Source: Prunella strophiata
Taxonomy: Eukaryota > Chordata > Aves > Passeriformes > Prunellidae
Length of the DNA: 64,000 nucleotides
Reading direction: 5' to 3'
Assembly (NCBI GenBank): GCA_036583965.1
Contig: JAZBQD010000017.1
Span: 22,354,385 to 22,418,384 of the forward strand
Under the pieces are notes generated by a model. That model was not told where the DNA came from, did no database searches, and saw only the letters and a program-made list of their open reading frames with translations. Of the stretch, positions 47,032 to 60,760 are shown piece by piece; the stretch's first letter is position 1; each line of letters opens with the position of its first letter. A program made the translations under genes and the position numbers.

Positions 47032-50000
47032 TGTGTGTCCTCCGTGGCACAGTCCAACACACTTTGGCCCTGTCCTTTGAGTAGGGTGTAATGTATGTGT
47101 TTACATGCTTCCTCCAACTCAGTTCCATTAACTCTCATGGGAAAATCTTCACTACTTGTCTCACACTGTTAGGAATATGCCTTTGGGGAATACTAGGTTT
47201 TGGCTTAATCTTCCTCTCATCTTGCCATTGAACAAACTGTCGCTGGAGTGTACTATTTTCAGGAAGGAAGAAAAACTTCAGTTACTTAATTTCTTTTCCA
47301 TTGAAGAGACCTTTTTGTTTATGGTATAAACTTACATAAGCTCATTTAATTGGAAACATTTCTACTAATTTAAGAGACATTACACTAGCCACAGTGAATG
47401 TATGGTACAGGCTTCCAGGTACTCTGGAGACAGTGGAAGTCAATTCAATTCCACTAGCACTACAAGAGCCACTCCAGGGGTAGTACATGTGCTTTTAGTG
47501 ACTCGTGTTAGCCCCTCTACAATGATTGTGGCAGAGATCATTCAGTGGCAGGAAATTAAGATATCAAGCACCTGGCACAACACTTTGTTTGTTCAGTATC
47601 AGGACTTTGAACTGAATTATAGAAGATTGCAGGGTTTTTTAGAACTGGAATTTGCAAATGGCAATACATTTTTTCTACCAATGTTTTAACAAGCCAAGCA
47701 TCTACCTTCAGAGCATCTTCTGGGGAGCAACTATTTCTGTAGACAGCATTATTTGCTACCACTCTCTCACAAAGAGACTGTTTAACACAGCAAGATGACA
47801 TTTTCAGCTCACAAGGATGAGAATATTAATGACTTGTACTGCATATTGTAAAGTTTTATATCTGTTACCAAAACGGGAAAAACAAGGCAGTTTCATTCAC
47901 ACTAGCACATTTAATTTACCAGGATTCATGTTAGTGTTTCTTTTTAGGATTTCTTTTTAGCAGTGATATAAGCAGAGGCAGGACACTAGTTACCATGTCA
48001 AACATTTGCATCTGTTCCAACTTACTCCCAAAACTGCAGTCCTATTCAGTCAGGATTCCATTTATTTAATAAAAATGAATGTTTGAAATCTAGCTTTACT
48101 CATTACTCAAATAACTGATCTCTATTCCTTTGCTTGTGGCCTTATATTGGTTTCACATTTTGCACCAGCATTAGCATTGCATATGCTCTGTCTTTTTTCC
48201 TTCTTTTGCCTGTAACCCTTCTCCAAGCTTTCCTGGATCAGTCCAGGGTATTTGATTATCCTTAACTTATGTCAGTGTTCAGATTAGAGGAAGAAGTAAA
48301 AAACTGCTATCTCAATTCTTTTTTAAGCTAGCTGATAGGAGATTAACTTTGATCTGGTTATGCATGATCTGGTTAATCACATTGAAGTCTAGCCAAATTA
48401 GTCCAGGTTTGTACCATTATCAGCTGCTCCTCACTGTCTGTGACCACCAGTGCTCTGCATGTGCATCCACAACATGGCTCTGATGAAGGGGAGTAATCTG
48501 CTTCACACACAGGTAGATGCGTATTTTGCAGCCCTGAGTGGCACATCACATTGGGCAGAGGCAAAATATGAGGAGGCTTAGAAAAGGCAGGAAAAGCACA
48601 ACTATCAGGTGCCCCTGCAGTGTTACTGAGGGCATTATGATTTCCATGATGGAAGGTGTATTTGTGGGCTCGGAGAAAGCCACCTGTGGAGATGTGAAGA
48701 TTGTCCAGAAGATCAGGATCTGGGATCTTCTGATCTATACAGAGTAAATGAAACAAAAGATGGGAACTTAGAGATAGGATTGATGTTCTCATGTGCCAGG
48801 TCTGTACTCCATGATTTTTCTATTTAAGATCCCTACTCCTCCATGTTTAAGGTGACAGGCAAACAACAAACAGAAAAGAAAAAACCCCTCCATTGCCAGC
48901 AGAAGCATTCCTAGTTTCTTCCTGTGTTTTCCAACCCACAAGGATACCTGTAGCTCAGCTGTACTGGTATAAAATTGTGTGGTCCTGCTATGAACCAGAA
49001 TGGGAATGCAGCCAGAGAGATTATGTCTTTTTTTCTTCAGGTTAACCCATATGAATTCTGCAACTTTGTTAAAATTAAAAAAAAAAAACAACAAAAAACC
49101 AAAAAACCCCAAAAAACCAAAACAACCAACCAAAACCACAAACCCAGAAAACACAGCAAAATCTAAACAAAATAGCAAAACCAAAACAATAGAGAAAGAG
49201 TTACATTTTGTTCTTTAACAGTAGAAAATAAATAATCGAAGTTGGATATGTAAAGCTGGGCATACATGGATCTTTGTGCAGAATGGAATGTATACTATGA
49301 ATGTATATGCCTTCAACACTAACACTATGTTAAATTATTTCTTCAGTTTGAGGTTCTGATTTATCTGAAGTCGGTGAAGTCTTTACACCTAATCATGTAA
49401 GAATTTACTCAAATGGACAAATCAAACTATTTGGGCAAAGCATTTCCATCTGTAGGATGTCCTCTGTCCTTCTAGAAGCATCTCCTTGCCACATGCTGCC
49501 CTTGAGAATTTCCTCTGGTGTTCAGTTGGGTGCGTTTCTCCCAAAGACCTCTGACCTACAGCAGTGCCCATGGTGCCTCACTTAACCATGCAGCTGACTC
49601 AGATATTATGTTACACTGGGATGATTAGTGTCAAGTCAGTTATTTTTCCCTCAGAAACAGCTGGCTTAATTGCACGTGTCCTCTGATTATTACTGTGCAA
49701 ACAAAAATGTGGAATAGCAAATATCCTGAGTTAGGATAAGGACAGCTAAAACACAGATTCTATCAGAATTCACTACCTAGTTAGGAACCATATTTTCCAC
49801 TGCAAGGTATTTCATTATCAATTCTAAACAATTTTTGAATCTTTAAAAAAGTATTTCTATGATCTTGCTGCAATGGAAACATCTTTCTATACATTCTGTA
49901 GTCTAAAATCTGGGTTGGTTGAAAGGAATAGATGATTGAGAGACATGAAGTTCAGTGGCAATGTATGAAAGCTTCAGAAACTGGTAGAAGGCCAAAGAAC

Positions 50001-50559
50001 TGTAAAATGGAATCTGCAGTCAACCTCATTAGAGCTTTTACTGTCATTCAAGCAGTTTTCCTCTTAATGGCATGAATGCAGAATATGTGATGTGGTGTGG
50101 TGTGGCATGGCATGGTATAGTGCAGTATGGTGAGACCACTGTGCTCTCAAATAAAGTGCATGAGACTACCTTTACATTAAATAGCTTCCCTTGCCAAATG
50201 AGACCGTGTATTAGTAATTCACCTTTGATAAGGATTTTCTGTCTTCTCTAGGGCATTTTTAAATCAGTGTCTCTTTTAGATCTACTTGTCTGGCTTTTCT
50301 GTTTAAAGCATGACTTTAGTGCTTACAGGCAAGCCCCCCTTTTTCATACTCTTCTATCTAATAAAGTAATACTGTGCAAGTCAATGAAGTTTATAAAACC
50401 TGTGAGTCTCTCTGTCAGCCTGAAAAAAATGAAGCACATGTGGTGAGCGATGGTTGCTGTTAATTATTTTTTTTCCCCCAAAGATCTTTGCAGTTGGGTT
50501 TGAGGCGAGAGCTGTTGCTCTGGAAGACGAGTGGAAGTTGGGGGAGGGCTGGAAGCATT
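47032..50559. other. Intergenic DNA
   Basis: No gene recognised. It contains an A/C-rich low-complexity tract (49,077-49,190) and a TGGTG/TGGCA-type short repeat (50,088-50,132). Confidence 0.6.
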
Positions 50560-50672
50560 GGCTCGGTCGGTTAGAGCATGGTGCCAGTAACGCTGAAGTT
50601 CTGTGCTGATTCATTTAAAAGCTGGACTCGATGTGGATCCTTTCCAACTCAGAATATCCCGTGACTCCGTGG
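50560..50672 (+). mobile_element. tRNA-Ile/CR1 composite SINE (TguSINE1-like)
   Basis: GGCTCGGTCGGTTAGAGCAT followed by GGTGCCAGTAACGC resembles the 5' half of tRNA-Ile, including a degenerate A box. It runs through CATTTAAAAGCTGGACTCGA into a CR1-type tail (TTTCCAACTCAGAATATC). This arrangement matches the passerine SINE TguSINE1, with loss of part of the tRNA 3' half. It is not a functional tRNA gene. Confidence 0.6.
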
Positions 50673-50842
50673 AGATCCCCGAGGAGGGCACGGTGACTAG
50701 CCAGACGATTCTGTTCCCGCTGATGTACTTCAGGAAACCGGGAGCAGGAGGGAACGACGCGGAATCTGACCACACGGGGGTGCGTGTGAGTGCGAGGGAG
50801 GAGGCGGCCGCCCGAGTCTTTCGGGGAGCAAGACGCTCGCAG
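50673..50842 (+). other. Candidate GC-rich first exon of a downstream gene
   Basis: A short CpG-rich stretch (GGAGGCGGCCGCCCGAG at about 50,798-50,814) ends in the splice donor CGCAG|GTAAAA at 50,842. In mammals KIAA1958 follows HSDL2 in the same orientation, so an untranslated first exon of that gene is possible. I cannot recognise protein sequence or a matching downstream exon in the window. Confidence 0.25.
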
Positions 50843-52084
50843 GTAAAACCCTGCTGTGCAGGGGCTCCCGCTGACCTCACCTGGCAGTCAGGGAAAATAA
50901 TCACCGTGTTAAGTATATGAACTCTAGAGAGCACGGATACAATAACTTCATGCTTGAAAAGCAGTCCCTTAAAAACACCATGTCAGACCTAGGGGATTTT
51001 TACCTAAAACAGGAACTTGAATAAAGTGGGGGAAAAAAAAAAAAAAAAATAAAAAGGTGGCGAAGAGAAACAAAGTGCACAGATGCCAGATGCCAGTCCA
51101 AGACACATGGAAGCTACCCCGAAGATCTTAACTTCTGTGTGTGTACTGCTGCAACAAGGAAATGTTCCCTTAACAGCTAGCATTGGGAGGAGAATGCAGC
51201 AGCAGAGAATTAATCTGCAGAAGAGATCCTTCTTGATTTCTTAAGTAAAGCAGAAAGCAGGTCTTGCCAAAAGGCATGAAATTCTGAACAAAAAAATCTG
51301 TAAGGCAGAGAACATCAGTCTGAAACAATAGCATCCTGCAAAAATATTAATTATTAAAACTCATCCAAGAAAGAAGTTAAAGATGTTTGAAACAGCTTGA
51401 AAATTAAGTAACATCCATCAGTTTTAAAGCTGTTGGAGGCATTTTGTGCTGTTTTCTGCTCAGCCTGAGCCTAAATGGAGAAGAAATACATGAATGGTTT
51501 TTTTAGGGGGGAGAACACGAGGTCATCTTGACCTGTCTCACAGATAGAACATATTTCTAAACCCTTGATGTTTTTACCTGACCTTGAAGATAAGAGAAGA
51601 ATCTCAGAAGGACCAAGCAGTAGAGAACTGTTTTTAAGTTATGAGAAAAGTTTAATCGTTCTTGACTTGAACACTTATGAATTGGGTCAGGAGGCTTAAG
51701 CTGAAAATATTGCAACAATTCCAAGGAGAGAACATCAAAGTCTCTTCCTTTTTTTCTTACTAATCAGTAGATAAAGGAAAGCCTTCCATTATTTAAAAAA
51801 AAACTAGTGGGAGACTTAATTTTTATTAATTTGAAGCCAGGAGACAAGTCATACATTCAAGAGCTAAAGAGTATGACTTTGATAAAGCAGTGGTGTATAT
51901 GTAAGACGTATTCTTTTTGGCAAAATCTTGTTACATTCATTCAGCATGTATTGGCTGAAGCCAAGAGAAACTTTTAAGCAAGATATACTGGTAAGTGTTT
52001 TGGCTTTCCCTCTTGTTTTTAATAGACTAAATCCATGAAACCTGTAGGGAAAGAATCATACAAAACTATTTCTTATTTAAAGAT
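50843..52084. other. Intergenic or intronic DNA
   Basis: AT-rich with a poly(A) tract at 51,032-51,048. Nothing coding is recognised. Confidence 0.55.
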
Positions 52085-52680
52085 TGCATGGCATTCCTCA
52101 GGGATTGGTGTTGGGACCAGTGGTCTTTGAACCTCCTTGAGGTCCACAGAGGGGGAACCAGTGCATTCTCAGCAAGTTTGCCAGTGACCCTGAGCTGTGC
52201 AGTGCAGCCAGCATGCTGGAAGAGGGAGATGCCTTCCTTGACAGGTTTGAGAGGTGGGCTTATGCAAACCTCATGAGGCTGAACAAGGCCAAGTACAAGG
52301 TGCTGCACCTGCATTGGGGCAGTCCCAAAGATAAACACAGGCTGGGCAGAGAATGAATTCAGAGCAGCCCTGATGGGAACTGCTTGGGGGTGTTGGTGTC
52401 TGAGAAGTTTGACATGACCCAACAGTTTGCATTTCAGCCTAGAGAGCAGGAAGTGTCCTGTGCTGCATCCAAAGCAGCGAGGGCAGCAGGGTGAGGGGGA
52501 GGATTCTGCCTCTCTTCTCTGCTCTGTGAGACCCACCTGAGGGGCTGCATCCACCTCTGGGGTTCTCAGCAAAAGAGGGAGCTGCTGCAGTGAGCCTGGG
52601 CCACAACCCCTGCCATGGCAGGGGGCTGCAGTAGCTTTAAAGTCTTTTCCAACATAAACCATTCTGTCATGAACACAATG
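52085..52680 (+). mobile_element. CR1 LINE fragment
   Basis: The only sizeable CR1 in plus orientation. It runs from CCTCAGGGATTGGTGTTGGG (reverse-transcriptase region) through AACAAGGCCAAGTACAAGGT to the 3' terminus TCCAACATAAACCATTCTGT. About 600 bp, with frame breaks. Confidence 0.85.
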
Positions 52681-55600
52681 ATTTTCTGTTTTGACAGAGT
52701 AAATAAGGAAAGTCCAAGCTGTACAAGTTGCTGAAGACTACATCCATAGTGTCTAATCCTGCTAGCATTTAAGTGTGTATTTTCTTCCAGTGTTTCAAAC
52801 ACCTCACAAGCTAAGAGTTTCTCTTTTCATGATTATAAGAAAATAAACATTTTACCAATATGGCATATTTTTTTGGTTCATAGAAATTGTAGTAGGATAA
52901 GCTGCTATAAGACTTAGAAATTTGACAACTTTATGTAGGTTTTCTAAATTCAAATACAGGATATTCTTTGGTTGCATTTTGGAAAAGCATTACCATTTGC
53001 CATTTCCTATGCAACTCTCTCAGGCTGATTTGTAACAATGTTGTAGTTCCACCATGCAAATGGACTGTAAAAAATGTGCTGCATTGCAGAATGATTTTGA
53101 TTTAAATGTATAGCAAGAAATTTCTGTGAAATAAAAACTGCATTAACAAAGCTGGCACTTGGCCACAATTGATTCCCTTCTGGTTGCTGCAACCTGTATC
53201 ACCTGCAAGGTTGTTTACTTATGGAAACAGGTGGAGTACAACCTGTCCCACTGCTGTCCTCAGGAGCCTCTGATGCAGGTACAGATTATATAGCCTAATC
53301 TCAGCTTCACGCTGCAGATCTTTTGTGTCATTCCTACTTGTTATGAAAGGGTGACTCCTACAAGTGTACTGCTGTAGCGAATAGCTCTAATACTTAGAGA
53401 GAATTCCAGTTTCCTGCTTTACCTCATCTGCTCCTCAGCCTCCTCGTACGAAAGCATAACTGCCAGCTATGTCAGAGAAAAAATCCAAGTGAGGGAGTGA
53501 AGCAGTGAGGGAAGGCTATCTCTCTTCAAAACATTCCACTAACATTTATAATTAGAGTCTACTTCTAAAAAAGCAACAGAACACCTCCTTTGTTTATATC
53601 TTGAAATGAACTGTCAGTGTAATGCTATCAGAGTTGCTGCATCCTTGGTCTTCAGGCACGTATGCAAGGAGGAGGGTACAATGCCTTCCTCCCTCATTTC
53701 TTGGACAAAGGATTAAGATTATCTGACTTTTGCATTAAAATTTAGAAAAGCAAGTTATAATGACACTTATTATGCATCCCAAACACTGAGAGCAAGTGAG
53801 TATTTGGTTCATTAAAGGTTCTCTGTATGAGAACCTGTATGGTTTTCTCTTTGATAACTGTATGGTTTCTCTTTGTATGGTTTTCTCTTTGATAACTGGC
53901 AAAGAAAAGCTTCTAATTTATTAAAAATTGACAACAGAAATGCAACCGTGTACCTTTCCCAGCAGTGGAGAAGATAGGTACCAGAATACTGAATGTCATT
54001 CCATGGGGTTAATAGATCTGAAGTATGGGTGAGAACCACAATTCAAATATGTGTTATGAAGAATAAAGGTTTGAAAATGAAGATGTTATGAATCATTTAC
54101 GTAAAAGAAGACAAAGGCAAATTAAAATCTAGAACCAAAGAGAAACTTTATATATTACATGCTGTTTCTTTTGCTAACAGGTAATTTATTTCTGCAGTGA
54201 TGGTATAGTAAGTTACAAGCTCTTAAGCAGAGATACTGAAAACAAAATATTTTCTGTGCAGCATTTCTAGCATCAGAACCAGAGATACCTACCTGATTGC
54301 CATCTTAAAACTTTAGCTCATCTCCTTTAGAAAAATAATTTGGACTTTACAGTTAGTACACAGTTTTAACCATGGGTTGGAAAAGAAGGAACAATGCAAA
54401 TAATCTGTAAAATGTCACATAGAAGAAATACTGCTGTATTTATCAAATGTTTTTGAAACCTGACTGAGAATTCATAACCTGACTGACAATACATTCAGGT
54501 TTCATTGATTATGGTCCTCCTGAAATATGACTATAGGTAACACTGTATGAAGAGTTATAAATAAAAGCTAATACTTCACTTCAGAGCTGAGCTACAGAAC
54601 AGAAACTTGTAGCTGAGTCCCAGTTAGTCCTCCTCTCTGCAAGTGTGTTTGGCCTCAATGGAGAAGTTGAAATTGTAGTGTCTTTGCATAATTTCATGTT
54701 ATTTTTGGACTTCCATAGGGTTTATTCACCCTTGGAAGTTTGTTAATAAAAATGAATGTGGATTAGTTAGTCTATTTGCACTTTGCTAAAGGTGAAGGTG
54801 AGAAAAGGTAATTCAGATGTTAAAAGATTTTCAGAGGAAGAAAGGGTTAATACAGGCTGAGTGGTGTGCCTTGAAGAAAGGACTTTGAAAAAGAGTGCAG
54901 CAAAGACACTGCAGACTATGATTCTTTTGGCAATCACTTCCATGAGGCATGTTCCAAAGGAAAGGTTTTTCTAAAAGAGAAAACTAACAAGGAAATTGCT
55001 CCTGTCTGCCACACCACTGCCCTTCTGATGAAAAATAACATTAATGGTAGTTGGAGAGATTTATTACGATACAGATCTTGCATTGAATCAAAGCATGACT
55101 CTGTCACATTTTTTAAAAAAACCCCACACAGACAATCTCATTGCAGTGTTTCAGAAAAGAAGGGAGCCTCTGAAGTAACCCTTTAAGAGGCCTCTGGACA
55201 GGAGAGCTGCTTTTCCAGTTGCTCCAAGTATGCTTGCCATTGGGGTCATCATCCATGAATGACTGGGTGTCTAGTCTATAGCAGATTTGTTACTGCAGGT
55301 GTTCACAGACACTGGGGTTGAGGAGTCTCTCATAATCAGTCAAATCAATCTAATTTAAACCACTGGCCTCCTGAACTTAGACAGATGTACTCTCATCAAC
55401 CTTGCTTTTAGTGCAGGAATAATTCTCTCCTTTGTTGTCACATTGGCATGGGTCTGTGGCTGGTGACATGGGCACCTCCAGATGTGCAGGGGGCAGCAGG
55501 ATCTGGGATCTCTGCCATGAGCACCTGACTGAGCAAGAGAAAAAGGGCAAGAAAAAGCAAAGAATAGGCATTACTTATAGAGGTATACAAATGGGTTGGT

Positions 55601-58600
55601 TTCTACTGAAACACCAAAAATAGGCCATGAGAGTTTATGTAAAGACAAACCACACACATTGCTGAGGGGTAAAGGCAGCTGTCACCTTAAGGTGGATGTT
55701 TCCAACAGCTGTTCTCAGTTACCTGCATTCAAACACTGATGATTTATTTTAAAATCTTTCTCGCAATAATTTGTCTCTGATAAGAAATAAATTATCTCAG
55801 CTTTCAAATGTGTTCAAATATTCACTAACACCTGTAATTTCTGTTTCCTAAGCTTGGGTCATTGAGAGGGTTCCTACATGGAGTTACCTTCCTCATGTCT
55901 TCTGTAAAGGGCCAGGGACTTTTCCTTTCCTGCTTGCAGAGCAACTGCTGAACCCACAGAGTTTACCTTCACTATGCTGAGCCTTGTTCTGCAGTAGCTG
56001 CACATTAACTGATGTGCCTTTTTTCCAACAGGGATGCAGATGACTGCAGGCAATGTTTTAGCTTAACCACAGTTCCCTTATTTTGAAGCTGCTCACAGTC
56101 TGTGTTCCATTTAACTTTCTGAATATTGCTGGAACTTTTGGTCCTTACCCTGTTAGGAATATAAATTAAAGGAATAGCACATCTTTTGTTCAGGCAGTCA
56201 ATCTGCCCACTGAATTTACTTACCACTTACTTCTGCATGTTTCCTAAATGACAGACACAGCCCTGTCTCACACAGCCTCTGAGATGTCCTAGGAAATTAT
56301 CATACATGGATCATCTCTGTGTGGGCATCTCTATGAACCATGAAACATGGTATCACATATTGAAGCAACACACTGAGATAAATACAGCACCATTCAGCAG
56401 CTTCACAAGCTGTCTGCTGCTGCCTGTCTCTGTCTGTGTGCCAGTCACTTGAATTAATAGCTAGTGAAAACAGACATGTAAGGATTATGCTTCAGTCTGT
56501 GACTGAGCAAGTTGCCACAAGCATCAAGTGGGCTGGAATTTTCCCATGTAGCTCTTAAATCCTTAAGCAGCAGAGGGAAGATCAATCTTTTACTATTTAC
56601 CACTTGATACTGAGTCACTCACTAAATACAAATGTTCAGGGTAACTCAGGACAATTCTAAGTCAGTCATCTATGAATGAGAATACTTGTGGCTAGAGGCT
56701 TAGCTCCAACAGTAACCCAGTCTTTGTCATTTTGGCTTTTCTCATGTCTGCTTGTACTTCTGCAGATTTGCCCTGATAATACCAGACTCACTGTGCAAAT
56801 AGCAGAATACAGGTTCTTTCTACCTTTCCTCTCAAGATGCAGCTGCTAAGACTTTCATTCTGCATGTCTTGGTCCAGCTGATATATTTTTTCAAAGCCTT
56901 ATCACTCTATATAAAACAGCAGGGATCTGCTGCCAATTTTTGGCTTCTTTTTAAATTAGTAGTGATTAGTAATTATTAGATTATTGGAGTTTTCTGTTAC
57001 TTATACTGCTTCAAATAGAACATTGTCAAAGGAAAACTCTTTGGTAGCTATCAAATCATTCAGCCCAGTTAAAATCCAGTCTGGAATGTTGTTGAGAATT
57101 TCTGGTTGAAAGTGAAACTCAAACTTGACTGCAACCGCACTGAGAACTTGAGCAAGCCATCAAACTCAGTGAGAAGAAAGATAAACTTTTGCTTGGTGCT
57201 GTGCATTATATATGTACATGTGTATTTTTCTTTGTCTTAAACTTGGTCTTCAAAATAATGAGAATGAGAATAAAAATATGTGCACAAGGAAAGGCTGCAG
57301 GATCAGTAAACAAGTCCATCTCTAACACACTTTTTTCCCAGATGGAATCACTCCTTTGTAGCTCTCCTGCAGATTCTGAGTATTAGATCTTTCTTATTTT
57401 TATGTGTCAACATATGTCTTGTTCTTGCTTATGCTATAAAAATTAGGAGCAATATTCCATGATGAAAAGGCATCCTCTGTAATTCTATTGTTGTGTAAAT
57501 CAACCAGTGACTCAATTAGTAACTGCATTCAGTGAAGTACAGGCCAGTATAGGATTTATTGTGACATTTGTCACTTAAACAAATAGCCTAATTTTATTCT
57601 GAGCATGCAAAGCTGAGCAAATAAAGCTAATTACCTCAGTGAGGTAGGGCATCTGGCAGAGAAGGAAACTGTGCCCGTACCAGTTTCATTTTTTCCTAGA
57701 AGAAAGTGAGAACAAGTTACTGCAAAGAAAAACTTCCCCCTCCACACACACACAAATAATGCTGTGTGTGAAATTTCCACAGCCATTTGATGCACCATGC
57801 AGCACCATTACAGAAGGTTAACAATGATTCACCACCAGTAGATGTTTCTAAACTAAGAGATGCTCTTGTTAATACCAGACAAAGTTCTCCATAGTGATAG
57901 GCAAAGCACTGCTTGATCAGCCAAATGTTTCCTGCTACTACATATCCACACAGCTGTCAACTCTTCCAGCCACCCTTCCAGGGAAAATTCAGGCTGTGAA
58001 CACTTCCACTGGGTGAGGCCAACAGCTTCAGCCTTCTGATCCATGCAGAAACCTCTCTGGGGAAAGGCAAACTTTCTTTACAAAGAATTGCCTGAGAGGC
58101 CGTCTTATAGAGCAGTTATTTTATAGATCAAAGGGAAAAGACAGGAAATATGCCAGCAATCAGAATTATTATCTTCAGATCTATGTGGTATTCTAATGAA
58201 CAGGTCAAAGAAAAATTGTTAGAATATGTTCTAAGCTGTCTGCAGCACTTATCTGACATTATTTATAAAGCAGTAATAACCCAGGAAAATTTTAAAAACC
58301 CAAAACAACAAACCCACTAACAAAACAAACAAACACAAAACAAAATAAATAAATAAAACTTTCCAAAACAAAGACATAAGCCAAGCCACTTGAAAAAATA
58401 TCAATTAGAAATTCAGGAGAAGAGAAATTTAAAACAAATTAAGAAACCTTGTTTTTTAGAATAAAAATAAGGACAGGCCTACCACAGTGAAATAATATAA
58501 AATACCAGCAGGACTGTCAAAAATAAACAACATTATTTATTTTTGACAAAGGGAGTCAGTTAATAATAAGTCACAGTGAAACACAGCAAATGAAGAAAGC

Positions 58601-59515
58601 TGTGATGCTGATGCTTGGAGCAATGACTTAGGTTTATGAGTATTCTTGGTGAACAAATATTTGTTGGAGTATGAGAAATATAAGATAAGCATATTCAAAA
58701 ACATGAGATCAAGACTGAATCAAACAACTTCAAAGAAATATTAGTAATTAAGCTTATTAAAATAAAACCAAACCCTTACACAAAAGGATGATATAAAACT
58801 GTGGTTTCTGTATGTGATTGGGTTGAAAAAAATTGGTCTACAACCAGATATAATGTGTGTTAAAGCTAATCTAAAACAATGGGACAAAATACAACACAAC
58901 CCCAAGCCCAGAAGAAGCTGGTGAAACAGTTTTCTTTGTTACCTAACTGACACCACAAGATTATAAAATGTTACTTCTCATTAAACCAAAGAGAATCTGT
59001 ATCTGCTGGCTTTAGTGAGTTTTATTATGAGGAAAATCTGCCTTTGGTCTGTGCAGTTATTTCCATGAGACACTGTGCAGGCCCAAAGGTCTGACCACAG
59101 GGTTCTAGCTGTGGGCTGGGACTTGACAACTATGGCCTGTGATGGTACCTGGCAGCATCCCCAATTAGCCATTCACCACTTTGCTGGTAAGGCACTGCAC
59201 TCCTGAATCCGCAGCATCACCTTCCAGGCTCTCATCTGGGACCCCTTCCACTTCAGGTTTCTGCACATCCTCCCTGAGCTACAGTTTAGGTTTTGTACAA
59301 TCTTTTATTGAGATTTTGATTCTGAAGTTCAGCTGTCTGTCCACCGTGTTTGGCCATGTCCAAGCTCCTCTGTTTCCCACTTCTGGTGTAAAGAAGTTGT
59401 TTACAAGAACCCCAGAAAACTGAAACGTTCAGGTTCACACCTAAATCCTTCAGAACATCTCAGTTTCATATGCACAAGCAAGCTGATGGTGAATTTTCTT
59501 AGCATTTCCAGACAC
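52681..59515. other. Intergenic or intronic DNA
   Basis: Nearly 7 kb of AT-rich sequence. It contains a small tandem duplication (53,832-53,899; unit with TGTATGGTTTTCTCTTTGAT) and an A/C-rich tract (58,290-58,360). No exon, RNA gene or clear transposon is recognised. Confidence 0.55.
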
Positions 59516-60760
59516 GTAGAATCAGAGAATGTTTTGGGTTGAAGGGACCTTAAACACTATCTAGTTCCAACACCTCTGCCATGGGCAAGAACAATTTCCA
59601 CTAGATCAGATTGCTCACAGCCCTGTCCAACCTGGATTAGAACACTTTCAGGGATGTGGCATCCACAGCTTCTCTGTTCCAGTGCCTGCCACTCTCACAG
59701 TAAAGACTTTCTTCCTAGTATCTAACCTAAGATTACCCTCTATACACTTGAAGCCATTCATTCTTGTCCTGCCACTACATGTCGTTGTAAAAAGTCTCTC
59801 TCCTGCCTTTTTGTAGGCCCTTTACATACTGGAAGGTGCTGTAATTTCTCCCTTGAGCTTTCTCATCTCCAGGTTGAAAATCCCAACCCTCTCAGTCTGT
59901 CCTTGTAAGAGAGGTGCTCCAGCCCCTGTTCACTGTCATCCTTCTCCTTTGAAATCATTCCAATAGGTCAATGTCCTTATGCTGAGGACCCAGAGATGGG
60001 TGCAGCACGTGAGGGGTAGGGTCCCACCACAGCAGAGCAAAGAGACAGAATCCCCTCCCTCTCCCTGATGGCCACTCTGCTTTGGATGCAGGCCAGGATA
60101 TGGCAGGGTTTACAGACTGCCAGCACACATTGGCTCATGGTGCTGCCGGCACCCAGCATTGCTGGGTCACATCCAGCCTCTCCTCTACCCCAAGTCCTTC
60201 TCCTCAGGACGGGTTTCAATCCATTCTTGGTCCGGTCTGTGTTTGTGCTTAGTATTGCCCCAGCCCAGGTGCAGCACCTTGCACTTGGCTCTGTTGAAGT
60301 TTATGGCATTTGCGTAGGCCCCTCTCTCCTGTCCAGGTCCCGCTGGATGGCAGCCCTTTCTCTGCAGCACTTTGACTGCACCACACAGCCCAGTGTCACC
60401 AGCAAACTTGCTGAGGGTGCACTGGCTGTGTCACCAACAAAAGACACCAGTGGCCATCCCTGAGGAACTCTACTCATCACTGGTGTCCACACAGACAGTG
60501 AGCCAGTGATCACAACTCTTTGAATGCAACCATCCAGCTAATTCCTTATCCACCAAGTGTTGCACGCATCATCTCCAGCTTAGAGACAAAGATGTCACGT
60601 GGTAGAGCATAAAATGCTTTGCACAAGTCCAGCATAGATAATGTAAATCACACTTCCTTCATCCATAACTGCTGTAACTCCATGGCAGAAGGCCACCATA
60701 TTTGTCAGTTGTGATCTGCTTTTCAGCAAAGCCATACTGATTTCATTGCTTTCTCTTCAA
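59516..60760 (-). mobile_element. CR1 LINE fragment
   Basis: About 1.25 kb of reverse-oriented CR1 from the 3' end (AGAATCAGAGAATGTTTTGG) through the 3' UTR and the end of ORF2 (CAGGTGCAGCACCTTGCACT). Degenerate and 5'-truncated. Confidence 0.85.

Noticed and set aside
50560..50632. tRNA-Ile gene
   Set aside because: Only the 5' half resembles tRNA and the T arm is missing. The CR1-type tail shows it is a SINE.
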